The translations under genes and the position numbers were made by a program. Under the pieces are notes generated by a model. That model was not told where the DNA came from and ran no database searches. It worked only from the letters and a program-made list of their open reading frames with translations. From Sipunculus nudus (lineage: Eukaryota > Annelida > Sipuncula > Golfingiida > Sipunculidae): DNA of 64,000 bases. Within the stretch, counting starts at the first letter, position 1; each line of letters starts with the position of its first letter. This document shows, one piece after another, positions 48,931-61,999 of the stretch. Location of the stretch: positions 32,595,339 to 32,659,338 of the forward strand of contig CM049316.1 of the NCBI GenBank assembly GCA_026874595.1, read 5' to 3'.

Positions 48931-49662
48931 TAATTTACCTTCCTCACAATCATTATGGGTGACCGAGACCCACCAGACCCCCGGCGAGGTGTCAGTCAGG
49001 GCATGTTTTCGATCAAGTTGCGTGAGGTATTGAGGCTTTAATACAGGACAGAAGACCCTTCGCAGTTAAGATGGTACCCGCGAGTCTCATCTAAATGAAG
49101 CTCCTGCATTTATTTGCGCTCTCACAATCACGACGAACGGTTATATCCTGCACCAGGGTACAAGTCAAGCTGGTGCTTTATCACGTTTATCACCTGCGCA
49201 GGGTACAAGTCTATATTAATCATACCTATGGCGTTGATATCGTACCGGTCAAGTCATCAATACCGACAGACATTTCCTTTTACTGACTGCTTCATTAAAC
49301 GATTGTTGATAGGGTTAACGACCAACACAGGCATTTCTAGTCACCTTGTTGTGGTAAGGGCTTCCAGTATGTTAATATTTTTTGTACGGGACACTCTGTG
49401 AAACAAAAACAAAAAAATACCGGAGGGTTATTATTATTTTTTATACAAATCGAAAATAAAAATGTTACTATTTTCCCTGATATAATCAACCACAAAAATA
49501 ATTAAAATCCTTATAACATGCACTGAAAACATAGGGTTGTCAAATCGACAGCTTTAGGGTAGTCAAATGTTTGCTGTGACAACCTATGGGTTCTCATGGA
49601 CCTGTGAGATTCATCCGTATTCACTCTCTCTTTCTCTCTTTCTCACTCACTCACTCACTCAC

Positions 49663-49665
49663 TTA

Positions 49666-49741
<76 letters not shown>

Positions 49742-49742
49742 G
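49663..49742 (+). repeat. Compound (CT)n-(TA)n microsatellite
   Basis: A CT run of about 14 units passes directly into about 26 TA units, preceded by four CACT repeats. Confidence 0.93.
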
Positions 49743-51239
49743 ATAATAATAATAACAATAGACATTTTTAAGTAGAAAGTATATTTATTAAAACCAAGTG
49801 GTCGTGTAATTTGTGATACGTGTATTTGTCTGCAACAGATTTAGGACTGATTATTCCTTACAATGTGGACAGGGTTCTGTCTGAGAGTGTTTCAGTGTTC
49901 ACATTAAGAGTAAATGTGTATCTTTATTATATCGTTATCCACCTCGGCTTCCTCTCTAGCAAGTATTTTACCACTCCAAAGTTGGGTTCACGGCTACCCG
50001 CGTGACGAGCATATAGCTCTCTCTTCAATTTCTGCTTTGTACTTGAACAACAGACTTGCTTCAAGTAAATCCATGTGTTGGGCACATAATTGCAATTTTC
50101 GATTAAATAGGACTACTGGAAACTTAGAGCAATAAGCCAGGGTGACAATAATAGTAGTACTATACCAAACATTTACAACATATGAAATATTAGGTCTTCA
50201 TTGAATTTACATTAAGTTTATTTGTTTATATACTTGTCATATCCTTAAATGTTCTATATACATTATATATATATTTATATTTATACATATGTATATATTT
50301 ATATCAAACAACATGTTCAGCAAAATTAATAAATAGTTACCTATCAGGTTGGGCGATTCTACAATGTCAGCTAGCTGTATTCTCCTTCTCCAGGGTTATT
50401 GGTTCCAGGAAAAGACTCTACAAAATATTTGAAAAATACTTTTACTACACAGATGACCATGACCATTGGGAATGTAATTATTATATATGAAAATTAAACC
50501 TTACACATTATATTTATGTGTGTGTGTAGTGAACCTGCTGTATAATGTTACAGTCACACTGTAAAGACTCAGGAGTACACATTACACCAGATTTTGTTAG
50601 TGTTTTAATGAACATACTTTTAGCTTTACTAATAGGTGTATTTTCGGGTACTTGGTTACATTATTTGAAGTTACATACAGATATATCATAATACATAGGC
50701 CCCCCTACTATACAAAATTCAACTTACCAAACTTGACTGTCACTTAGAAGACATACACTATGTGGTTCATTGTTTATCAATTTTGGCACAGCTAAAGTAT
50801 TAAAATTAGTGCCTGTTCTTTACAAATTACTCACTTTCAGAAACAGCAATTTATACAATTCACATACTCACCGGCCGACTTGACTGGCTATCACTCGACA
50901 GTACTTTGTATACGATGCACTGCAATCGCTTGGTCAGGGACGACGACGATGATTGTTGTGAAGACTGCAAAACGGTCCGTACTAACTTATTTTTTTTATT
51001 TTTTTATTTATTAATATATCTTTATTCAGGGTGGCTTGTTCAGAATATACTGATCTTCCACAAGGCCCTGAGAGTAATTGGAATTTTAAACATGATCAAA
51101 TAGCATGACAGTAATATACAAGCAAATATATATGTGCAGAATATTGTAACTGAATATAACATATATTGTTATTTCCTGTACTAGTATGACCATTATTAGA
51201 AGTTTATTATATATTATTATTTAGATAATCATAGGATAT

Positions 51240-52640
51240 TCAGGTTATTAACAATGTTGTTAATTTTGGTCCCTGATAAATAAAAGATTTTCGCATCAAT
51301 TCAGTTCTAACTGTTGGTACTTTCACTTGACAAGAATATCTCGTGTTATAAGAGTGTATTTCAGATCGGGTTTCTGATAGATAATTAAGATAACAAGGTG
51401 CTAGGCCATTAAGGCATTTAAACATGAATATATTAGAGAGGTACAATAATCGTTGATTGATTTTTTGCCATTTTAAGGTTGGTATCAATGTTGAACTAGC
51501 TGTATTCCTATCATAATTCCCAGAAATTATACGGGCAGCCCTATTCACGAATTTCTGGAGAACGTTCATATTAGTTTGGCTTTGATGGCCCAAAATGATT
51601 AAACCGTAATCAATATAGGGTTGTATGGTGGTCATATAAATATGAACGAGTTCCTGTGAAGGTAAAACTTTACTCAGACGAGCGAGAGCGCCTAGTTTAG
51701 GTTTTAATTTGGAAGCAAGTTCATTGATATGTGCTCCATGTAAGGCAACTGTCAAGTGTTAATCCGAGATATTGAGCCTTATCAGTATACCGTAGGACTG
51801 TATCATTTAACAAAATAGGTGGATATGATGATGTAATTTTAGATAAATTTTGTCTACTTCCAATGACCATTAGGTAGGATTTTTCTGTATTTATCATGAG
51901 TTTATTCACTCGAAACCATTCAGATATTCTATTAATATCAACTTGAATTTTTCTGTGTAACGGACTCAATAGTGGGACCAGAAACATATAAGCATGTATC
52001 ATCAGCAAATAGGCTAATGTTACTAAATGTTGGTATGTTACAAACATCATTAAGATAAATTAAGAATAAAAGTGGTCCGAGAACAGAACCTTGAGGGACT
52101 CCCATAGAAATCTGCGAACAGTCAGAAATTGATCCATTATATTTAGTAGCTTGAGTTCGATTACTTAGATACGATTTGAACCACTCTGATTCTCGATTCC
52201 GTATTCCATATTTATAAAGCTTGTCAAGTAGCCTAGTGTGACATATTGAATCAAAACATTTACAAATATCAAGAAAGCAAACTACTGTTATATGTCCTTT
52301 GTCGCATGCTTTAACCCAATCAGATGTACTGCTTAGGAGTGACGTAATGGTCGAGTGTTGTTTTATGAATGCCGATTGTGATGGACCTAAAAGGTTGTTA
52401 TCATGAATAAATGAATATAACTGCTGGTGAATCACTTTTTACATTATTTTAGCTACATGTGAAATTACAGAAATCGGGCGATAATTACATGGATCATCCG
52501 CAGGGCCTTTCCCTTTATAAATTGGCGTAACTCTTGCCTGTTTCAAATCTGTAGGAACTAAACTGTCCTCTAAACTCATGTTAACTATGGTGCATATGTA
52601 AGGCGTGAGCTCTTCTGAGCTTTTTTAGTGTGGTTGTTCA
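51240..52640 (-). pseudogene. Decayed non-LTR (Jockey/CR1-like) retrotransposon, reverse transcriptase region
   Basis: The translation carries non-LTR reverse transcriptase motifs in order. An N-terminal ARVTPIYKGKG..NYRPIS block lies near 52480-52540. Motif A is FLDICKCFDS, with both aspartates kept. Then come GVPQGSVLGPLLF, the catalytic FADD box (about 52000), and a thumb/connection region with LTWS and, after a shift, KLGALARLSK..YIDYGL. It is broken by an in-frame TAA (52439-52441) and by two frameshifts near 51955 and 51735, and no endonuclease domain is present. It copied itself through target-primed reverse transcription in life; this copy cannot be active. Clade is uncertain between Jockey and CR1 groups. 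The C-terminus stops at a TGA at 51240. Confidence 0.85.
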
Positions 52641-52737
52641 TTTATAGTTCGATAGGACCTTTGGTGAATAATATGTTAATTTAAGTTGTTTAAGGTGAGT
52701 GCGGAGCTTTTGCGCATTTGGTGTTTTTTTCAGGTTT

Positions 52738-52925
52738 TTATTGTACGGTCCCTAACGAGGCAAAAGTCCTAGGGCTAGCCTGCATAATAAAGAAAATAAT
52801 AACAAAAAAGCAAGAGTTAAGACGTAAACTGGTGGTTTTGGATGCAGAATGATGGTCAAGACGTTCAGCTTTAGGAGTTGAATGTCCTCCACCCGATCCC
52901 CTCTGCCATCTTAAAGCCAAAACAT
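52738..52925 (-). mobile_element. Possible 5' end of the same retrotransposon
   Basis: On the minus strand GGCTTTAAGATGGCAGAGGG starts a moderately GC-rich stretch (GGATCGGGTGGAGGACATTC) that differs from the flanks. It lies upstream of the reverse transcriptase on the same strand, with only about 100 bases between. It may be a 5' UTR/ORF start joined to the reverse transcriptase by an internal deletion. It contains no domain. Confidence 0.3.
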
Positions 52926-53139
52926 TGCAATCTTAAAGAACCTCTCAAACTTTCTGTCTGATGTCTTAATTATAGGTTATAAGTTTTGGATTATTCCGAG
53001 CCTCGAGCACATAAAACCGGAACCCGTAAGGCTTTAAAATAATACTAATACTAGTACTAATTAGTACTACTACTTCTACTTCTACTACTACTAAAAATAA
53101 TCATAATAATTATAATAATACTTTTAATAAAAAATAATA

Positions 53140-53300
53140 CAGTAAATAATACCTCGGTTCAGCGACTACCTCAAGATAACGACCACCTATCACGGTCCCA
53201 ATAACTGATTGGTCTATACATCAGACCTCGCGTTGACATCTCGACAATACGACCACTTCATTGAAGTGACGTTGGTGGTCAGAATATCGAGGTATTAGTG
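53140..53300. mobile_element. 161-bp MITE, pogo/Tigger-like
   Basis: The left end is TACAGTAAATAATACCTCGG and the right end on the minus strand is TACACTAATACCTCGATATT, both leading to GACYACC. TA flanks both ends. CAGT..ACCTCG..AACGACCACC is typical of pogo/Tigger-type termini. Too short to code. Confidence 0.55.
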
Positions 53301-53309
53301 TAATATGTT

Positions 53310-55520
53310 CGAGGGCGCATTCTGTATGGCGCGTGGACACAGTCGATAAAAATTTAAGTCTGTTCAAGATTTCTAGTGTAACAGACGAGTATGCAGTATC
53401 TTTGTAATAATTTACTTAAGATATCAAAGATTATTGGAATAGACTTATTTAGGATTCGATGCAAATCAAGCAGAAACCAGCAGTTAAGCTGTATGTACAT
53501 CTATCTTCATTCTGTTAATTAAGATAAATCTAATTGGGTAAAGATTAACTAACATACGAAGTTGTCACGAAACGACTGGGATGTAAGAAATATTCCCTTC
53601 GCCCAAACTCTTTGGGTCCCAGGTGCTCAACTGGCCAAATAATGGACGGGTGTGGTATGTCTGTGCGTCGGACGCAAGTAATCTGTTGTTAACATACACA
53701 GCAGCACAACGGGATCAGCTACGTCAAACGCATTTGAAAACGACGAAATGACCGAGCAACTTATCTTGTTGCAACACCAGGTTATGAAAGTAGCGTTCAG
53801 GTTGAAATGTTATGACTAATATCTCAGCTACAAGGTTTACCAGAGGATGTGAACAAAATAAGTTAAAAAAAGACGCATGTGATGGGAACAGCTGATTTTT
53901 ATGCAACTAGAAAATGCTTCTTAAATAAAGTTAAAAAATCGCAGGTAAAATGGCAAATTTGTATTCCCAATAGTTATAGCCTATAGACAACCTCAGGGTG
54001 TATGGCAGCAGCGGCAATCGAAAATCGAGCGTTAAAAGCTCAAAGAATCATTAAGTATGAAGTCATTTCGAATAAACCAGACCAAAAGTCAAAATTTTGT
54101 AGACCTTTCTGCATTGTCCTTGAATTGCATTATATCGACTACCATCCATCTATAGCCTATGGTATAGGTTTTCTTCATAGAGAGTTTGTTTCTTGCTTAC
54201 CCCAGGAAATCTCAACGGCCACCATGGAGACACGATGTGGTGTTTCATTTTCAATGCCTATTAATGGTAATTATTCACTTCCTCCGTAATGAAAAGATGA
54301 ACGACTAGCTAGGTATAACAATATCGTTAGCGATTTATAAGTAGAATATTATATGAATGTCTACTGTATTTCAGTTTATGTAAATGTCTTATGATTAGGG
54401 CATATATTTACTGCTATCATTGCTAAGCCATGTTTTAGGAAAATTATATATCAGTTTTGAACAATTCATCAGTTCTCAGGTATCAACTTATGCTGAGTCT
54501 ATGTGAGCAATTCACACATTTTTTCCTATTTTTAGAGAATTGCATAATATTCATTGCCTGCAGATACATGAAACATACTCATCACTAGCTTAATATTTAT
54601 ATTCTAATGCAGTCAAAGGAACTGAAAACTCTCTCTGAATCTGTGATAACATCATTCTATAAGAATAATACCTTTTGAAAGCCTTCCCTATTAACAACTA
54701 TCAACTCCATTTTCTTGAGAAAAATATTGATCAAATGTCCTTTTCCTTGAAAACCACTTTCTGTTATCGCAGTAAATCAGATTTTGATAATTTGCCAAAG
54801 TATCCCGTGGGACATATTTAAAACCTGCCACAACAATAGACCGAGGATCCGTCAAGATTTGGTAGAGTACGCCTCTCGCGCCGTATTTTCTATACAGTCA
54901 CTATGGGAGGCCACTTATCTCTACACTGGGCTTTTTCCTAAACGGCATCGCCAGAATTCCCGCGAATTTAGGGCATTGAGAGAACTACTCATTCCAAGGC
55001 AAAATGTCAGATTTAATATAGGTGGTGTTACGGAGACGTGCCAGTTGCTATTAGCTTGTTTTTGTGTCTTAATTGTATCGATCGGTCTTCGGATGAAATT
55101 TAGGACGCAGCGGATATGTGTTGAATTTAAAAAAATCTTTCCTCTCACTTCCTTTCTTTATCTTTGCCCAAACAACGGTATAGGTTTCTTAGAGTTGGAA
55201 GAAAGGATATTTACATTCTTTCCGTAACTCCCGATTAGAAATTGAATTTTATTAACCCACATGCATATCCCATTCGTTCTGCCTAGCTTAACTAGAAATT
55301 ACATAGAGGTCAGAGATCGAGGAAAATTGAGGATATGTGGTTTGTTTGTATATGAGTTCAACCGCGCATGGGAGCTGCCATGTTGCGTGCTCACTAAATC
55401 TCGGACGTCACAGGTCACATGTCGAAATTATGGGTGTACCGCTTGTTTAACTAATTTCAGTTATAACTAAGTAGGATAAATATGATGTGTCCTGCATACT
55501 GTCAGAGCACATGTTAATGT
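53310..55520. other. No gene recognised
   Basis: Two open frames of 95 and 147 codons (54002-54289, 54784-55227) have no recognisable domain, composition bias or splice context that argues for coding. Confidence 0.4.
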
Positions 55521-55525
55521 ACACC

Positions 55526-56052
55526 AGTAGTCCAGAACTGAACACTGACGGGCTTCACAGCGTCCAGCACGAAAGTGCCCATTCCAAATCACGTCTAAAC
55601 GCTCAAACCAAAGCCCCATTCACGGTAAATTTTACATTAACATTATGAAATGTAACATGCTTTATCTTCCGACAGTGATATCATGCTTGTCTTTCAACGA
55701 CATTTCCATTAATCCCATGCATTATGCATTGACCACGTACCCGTATATTTGAAAGATAAGCAGAAATGTAAGCATCGCTTTCTTGCACAGGTTAAGTGAT
55801 TATTGGATAGTTTGTCCATGGAGAAGCATGATACCACTGTCAGAAGGTAAAACATGTAACATTTCATTATTCTAATGTTTTATTAACCGGTGATGTGGCT
55901 GTGATTTAGCGACACGTTTAGCGGTGACAAACTTTCCAGCCTGATTTCGCGGCTGGCAGAATGGAATATGGAATTTTCGTGCTGGACGCTGGCGGGCCGG
56001 AGTTTGAGGGCGGATGTTTGTGAGGCCCGTCAGTGTTCAGTTCTGGACTACT
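55526..56052. mobile_element. 527-bp MITE with long terminal inverted repeats
   Basis: AGTAGTCCAGAACTGAACAC followed by TGACGGGC starts at 55526 and is mirrored exactly by GCCCGTCA..GGACTACT ending at 56052. After an indel of about 35 bases the arms resume (GCGTCCAGCACGAAA), so the inverted repeats reach roughly 60-90 bp. The TA at 55528-55529 and 56049-56050 is compatible with a Tc1/mariner-type target. An 8-bp comparison (TGTACACC/ATTGCACC) matches only 5 positions. No transposase was seen. Confidence 0.8.
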
Positions 56053-56059
56053 ATTGCAC

Positions 56060-58858
56060 CAGCAACTTAAATCGCTTTAACCCCCATGTGAATTTTGGGG
56101 GGGTTGCTGATATCCTGCTGTAGGTCGATGCCATGGTAACGAAGAGTCACGCGTCCTTGTCTCGTAATCCCAGTCGATTGCTTGAGTTTAAAATTTGCTA
56201 TGAGTTTCTTCCACTAAATATATTGCTTTATATACTTAGTATTTATCTATATACTTAACGTCCACACATGTATACAGAAATATCCATACATACTGATTGG
56301 AAAGTTCGGTCTAATTGAATGGATGCGTGACCTCCGTCAACAGCAGATTCCTCTCCCATACTCCAGCTGTAAGACAGTATTCATTACTCCGTAATTGAAT
56401 TATATGCCTGATTCCCCCCTCCTACAGTGAACCTGCTAGGTCCATCCTAATGAGCGTGCCCCTATGTCTTCCTGGCTGTGAACTCGTAAGGACGATGTCA
56501 TTACCTGAAATTATATCAACTTGAAATTATTACTTTTTCCTTGTCAGCCATTTAAAGTAAATTTTAATTTCTAAGGTTGTTAGCCTGTACATTCTCGACT
56601 GTTTTTAAATAGGGGCGCGCTATATTATGAATATATCGATACACGGCGAAATGGCGACTCGCATATTGTGTATAACTGGATCGGGTTTTTTTTATACTAT
56701 GTCAAACAAGACTTAAACTGATTTATTGTAGTAAAATGTTGTTACAGGTGCCCTTTTTATTGTTTGACACGGGCGTAACTCGTGTTGTAGCGCTCTTACC
56801 TGGCCGCTTGTTACATTCTCGGTTTAATCCGTACTGGTTGAACTCTTGTTGTCATGCTAGCTAAAGGCGAGCTCACGTGTACACCATGGTGTGTAGAAAC
56901 AGCGACGCTCTTCTAGATGATTCCTGTAACGCGTGTTTACTGTGTTGTGTAAGATCTTTTAGACTGTTCGAGAAGTGGAAAATAACTTCTTTTAAGTGTA
57001 AAAACTTCTGGCCATCAAAAAAGAAAGATCTAAACAAAGACTTGTACAACTCATGCAAGTCTCGGAGGAAATTGGTAAAATAACAGTAACCTGAAAGCAA
57101 GAGAGATCAAGGTAATTAAACAGATTGTATAGTTAAATTACCTTTGTTTAATAAGGCTCTTCGTTTTAATTAGCCTAAAAACCTCCACCGGTATCTTCTA
57201 AACATACCATCATGTGTAGCACACAATGTCACGCTTCAGTAACACTTGGTTCACTTGGTGAGTGGGAGAATTAATGAAGTTCTTATGACCGATGAATTTA
57301 CTTTTTTTACCTGGGACAGAGGAAACATCATGTGTCACACTATCTTATGATTCTATGAATTATATATTAAATATGCAACACACATTACACCCAAATTTAA
57401 TGAAATTTTTCCTTGGTTGCAACGCACCTAATAATATGAATCAATTTGTCTTCAGCTCTGTCACTTATTAATTGGTCATATATTTCCATACAGAGGGATT
57501 GGGAGTCTGGGTATATTAAATTTCTTGATTCGACAGAGCTGCGATTTTTATGTCACACTAACATTTTATCAGTCCATGTCGACACTGAAGATGAGCAAAT
57601 AACATCGTTAACGCAAGTGTAGATTAATGTTTTGCGATTGCAAAGTAAGAAATCGTGTTGTATCAGCCGCACCATGTGTGGCGTCCACCATGTCCACGTA
57701 CATGTCCACCGTTGTCCAGCGCCATTACAAAATAATACACTGTCAATAAAAGGCGCAATGCTTTAAGTTTAAATAAGAACATTTTGTTGGGATGAAATTG
57801 AGTCCCGTACAGTTAGTCGTCGCGAAATTTGAAATCACGACTGGTTATATCACATCCTTTGGGTAGGCGCGTGGACCCCACCATCTATAACATCCATTAC
57901 TTGGATATGTCTCTCGGGCAGATATCTAACACTAAAATGAACTAAATCTGTATAGGTTGAAAGGGTAACGCTACATGGCAACACTGGCAACATCTTTTAG
58001 CTGGGTAGCGTTAATTGTCCGACATGCGTTTGTAAACTACGCGTCTATTTTTGCAACTGATTCTTCAGGTGTACTTCATAAAGGTACGTACCCACACAAA
58101 AAGGAAATACGATTATATGGGACTCATACGTGGGAGAAGGACAGGGTTAAAATTAATCTCTTTCTGCTAGTAATACGTAGCAACAGGAGGTACATGCGAA
58201 AAGTACGTCACATAAGATATTTCAAAAGCCGGAAAAGGATTCGAAGACGGACGTTTGCATTTGTAAGGTTTTTGATGGGGACGCGGGCACGGCAAAATGC
58301 CCAGAAAGAAATAAAAATAGACTGCGTTCATTTGTGCTGTCCATTGAACGGCTGCGGATACGGTTTTTTTTTGCAAACACGATTATGTAGTGGTAAGGTA
58401 GAGCAAACATACTACAGGTTTATTTTCAATAGGCAAACCTCTTGAAAAGCGCACTGACTATATAAAGTGTCCGCACGCATACCTGCCCCACACCCCTGCC
58501 GCGCCCATGCATGACATGTACCATCAATACTTTTAAAAACCACCCCTTAACTTAGATCATTGCTTCTTACAAAGGCATGGTAAGCAGTCGATGTTGTACT
58601 GCTAATATCACATTACTGTGTAAAGACCTTTGCCTGCCTGTTTGGTTACTCAGTTCCCAAAGTATAATATATTTTATTTTAATCAGACTCTCAATCTCCA
58701 CAAGATGTTTGATACACGATAAACCGTCTCATGTATTTCTACCACGGATAATATTTTTTATTTTTTTAAGTATATATGGCTCTGTCGACTTTGGTTTCGA
58801 ATGGATTATTCATTTCGAAGTCGTATGACAACAAGAAAGGAAGGATGCGCGGGTGTAC
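56060..58858. other. No gene recognised; one SINE fragment
   Basis: Besides the tRNA-like fragment at 56770-56850, the largest open frame (57975-58445, 156 codons) is rich in Lys/Arg and has no recognisable domain. Confidence 0.4.
56770..56850 (+). repeat. tRNA-derived SINE fragment
   Basis: GCGTAACTCGTGTTGTAGCG followed by CTCTTACCTGG is close to a tRNA D-arm (AGCTCAGTTGGTAGAGCGC), and GGTTTAATCC (56821-56830) is a B-box variant at the expected spacing. Confidence 0.5.

Positions 58859-58904
<46 letters not shown>
58859..58904. repeat. (AT)n microsatellite
   Basis: 46 bases of uninterrupted AT dinucleotides. Confidence 0.95.
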
Positions 58905-58909
<5 letters not shown>

Positions 58910-61520
58910 TATATTGCTATGGCTTTATTTGAATAGTAAGTTTCTCCATGCCTTCCTGGTATCGCTTAAGCTTTTGTCATGAGAGGGGCTAGATGAATCA
59001 AAGTCTTTGAAAGCGTAGCTGGTAGAGGCCTCGTTAGTTTGAAGATAATATTTAGAATCATTTAAGAATATATTGAGAATAAATAGAAAGGTTAATGTTT
59101 CAATATTCTGTAATGTATAAGACGCGTGTATTGTAATAACAGTATCATGTATGAATTGAATATCAGACAGCGAGTGCTGAACAAGCAAATACATTCACCG
59201 TGGCAATCCACCCGACCAATATACAAGAAAGACCTCTTAACTGAACGAGGCTTTAATGGCGGCTCACTGGTGATTACCTGTGGAGCAGAAACCTCCCGGA
59301 CATCTATATTACATCTCCGGATCACATACTATTTTAGAATATATAAAAGATTTAGAATATAGTTAGAATATAGTATTATTTAATGTTAACATTATACTTG
59401 TTATCTGGAAGGAATCGGTAAAGAGTGGCAATTAAACGAGTGACGAGTTTTATAAATTTAAATTTGCACCCGATTGCATAGCGATAAAATTCAATGTCAA
59501 GTGATATAAACGCGGATGGTTCATACTTCCCATAAACCTTGTCTTAGGTCAAAATTGATAACCTAGTAACGGAAGCAATCAAAGAAAATTGTAGTATAAC
59601 TCACATATTTGACACATAAGTTTTATCTCGACAACATAAATTAGTAATAAAGCCTCTTATTGCTCACGTATTATATTTTGCATTTAATAGGTTTTAATTT
59701 GACCTGCATGGTTGGCGTTTTATTGTTTAGATATGCAGGCGTCAGAGAGACAGGAAGTAATTCAGAAATAGCAATAACAAAAAGAGTCCTATTCACTTAA
59801 CTTCTCCTATATTTGGTGACAATGGAAAATTCAAATATAATATTTTCTAACCGTTGTTTTAAGGTATAACTTTAGCCACCCTAAACCTCTCTAGATAATC
59901 TTAGGTCTGGTTGGTGTGGGAGTGATTACCCCTTTTCAAAATTTATAGAGAAAAGTGAAATGCAAGGAAGATAAGTTGTAAAATAAGCCTTTTAATAAAA
60001 TCTAAAACGATAAGAGTATTAAAATAATAAAAAAAAACTGTTACATTTTCTTGTCATACTAAAACCGTTTATATAACCTATAGGCTTTAATAGGCAAAGT
60101 GTGATTAAATTTGTGATGCATTTATGATCGGAACATTTATGCAAATTAAACTATAAGTGCCAAAAAAGGTAGGCGGGGTTAAAACTAAGCTTGAAAATCC
60201 TCACCCTTGTCCGTTTCTAATGCTACTGTCGAAGAAGTTCATTTCTTTTTTTTTCAGGGGATAGATTCCTAGCTGGCTTGTTTTTGGCATTGTTTTCATT
60301 AAGAAGCCTATTCACAAACAATCAATGTTAAATATACATTAAAATGTAGTGTTTTCTGATTTAATATATACTTTAGTCTGCCAATATTTCGTTGCATACT
60401 CCTGGACACAAATGCAAATAACCTTGCACCTGGCGCGAACAGTAGGGCTAAACATAAACACCGTGTCCGTACCGCGCAAATAAATAAATCAAGATTTTCA
60501 AGCTTCAAACCGGTGTTGCCTCTGTGGTTTTCCTCTTATGTTTTACCCCCTCTGTCTTCGCTGTTCTTTCACTGTAAATACACACAGAAGAATAAAAAGC
60601 TATATAAGTTGAAAATTTTGCTTTCGGTCAGAATGAATTTGTAGCGTGAGACAATTCACATGCCATTGCAAATGCTTAAATAACTTTTTAATCTTCACCT
60701 GTTGTTAAGACAGATTGAATCTCAAAGTGTCTATCGAATTATCATCAATTTGCTTTCGAGACGGATTTATAACCGGGAGCATTCCGGTTCGTGATACAAC
60801 GCCTTAATCACAAATTATATGTATATAACCGTATATGGTCCACTAGGGGACCTGGAAGTTTAATTTTGATAAGCTCTTAAATTACACAGCAATATATAAT
60901 TTATCTTTGGTTTAAAATGCTCATGTAATTAATTGTATAGCAAATGGCACGATATTAAATGGCATGAGACCAGAAAAGAAAACGAGGTTGATTAAACACT
61001 TTGATTCGATGTAAAAATGAATCTCTCAGGAAATTAAGATTATATGACAGAAGGTAGAAAAAATGAATATGCTTTTGCAAGGACAATATGAGGCACTTAC
61101 AGAGCTTATACATACCATTATTACCCTGAATTCCTTTTTATTCTTTATTTGAGCAAATCACTGTCTAACGAAGCTCTTATTTTTAAATTATATGTTGCAC
61201 CATAGCCGTATACCGATTTTTATAAGGTTTTTCCCATTTGCTCACGCGTGGGTATATAAATATTTCGGCCCACTCCTGTTGTTTTTCTTTCGGAAATAAT
61301 CTATACCAGAGTGATATTTTACTCTGTTTATTGCCAACAACAAGAAGATAAAGTCTCCATTACAGTTCACCGTCTGTTAACTCTTATCGATTATATGGTT
61401 TCTCGTCATATCCATTGTCTCTTGCTAGGAAGGCGTAAAATGTTAATTCCGCAGTTTTTGTTCATTTGCGCATACACCTTGAAAGGAAAGGTGCTTTCAA
61501 ATATCTGAAGTCTGTCTATT
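58905..61520. other. No gene recognised
   Basis: A reversed tRNA-like SINE fragment lies at 60765-60812. Other open frames show no recognisable family. Confidence 0.4.
60765..60812 (-). repeat. tRNA-derived SINE fragment (reverse)
   Basis: On the minus strand, TTTGTGATTAAGGCGTTGTA then CACGAACCGGAATG and CCCGGTTATAAATCC give A- and B-box-like segments. It shares the A-box string with the fragment at 19225. Confidence 0.5.
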
Positions 61521-61525
61521 AATTA

Positions 61526-61702
61526 CAGTAGAACCCCCAAATTACGGACACTGACGGGACCAGACATTTTGCCCGTAATAGAGAGGTGCCCTAAGTATGG
61601 AGGTTTTAGATTTCGGAGTCTGCTCGGAAGGGACTGCCCGTAAATGACCGTAAATAACAGGTGCCCTTAATACAGAGGTGCCCGTAAGGAGAGGTTCCAT
61701 TG
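61526..61702. mobile_element. 177-bp MITE, pogo/Tigger-like
   Basis: The left end CAGTAGAACCCCCAAATTAC and the right end (minus strand) CAATGGAACCTCTCCTTACG are flanked by TA on both sides. The interior carries repeated TTACGGGCACCTCT-like words. CAGTNGAACC with a TA target is characteristic of pogo/Tigger elements. Confidence 0.65.
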
Positions 61703-61999
61703 TACATGTGTTTTCATATGTACTGCCTGAGATCATTTGCCCATTTTCACCTATTTTAAAACAATAACTGTTAATGTCCAGTTAATTTAATACTGATAAA
61801 GATACAAATAGTATAACTTTTGATTTTTCACAGATAATTATAATCATATATTAAAGAATAGATATGTTTTACTTATATTAGCAATTAATAAGAACATATT
61901 AATTAAATGAAAGGGTACATTGTTGAAGTGGGTTTTATGCAGGGAACTAGAAAAAAAATAACCTCAGTGTAGCATTGATGACAATGGGTTTTCTCTTAA

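Larger units (their letters stand above)
47800..51230. other. No gene recognised; tandem and simple repeats
   Basis: Apart from the repeats at 48763-48930 and 49663-49742, nothing was recognised. A short AT-rich ATATTTATATTTATACATA patch lies near 50270-50300. Confidence 0.4.

Noticed and set aside
54784-55227. 147-codon open frame
   Set aside because: No recognisable motif, no Kozak or splice support, and no neighbouring exons.
57975-58445. 156-codon Lys/Arg-rich open frame
   Set aside because: Longest single frame on the plus strand but with no domain similarity or splice context; its length is within chance for 64 kb.
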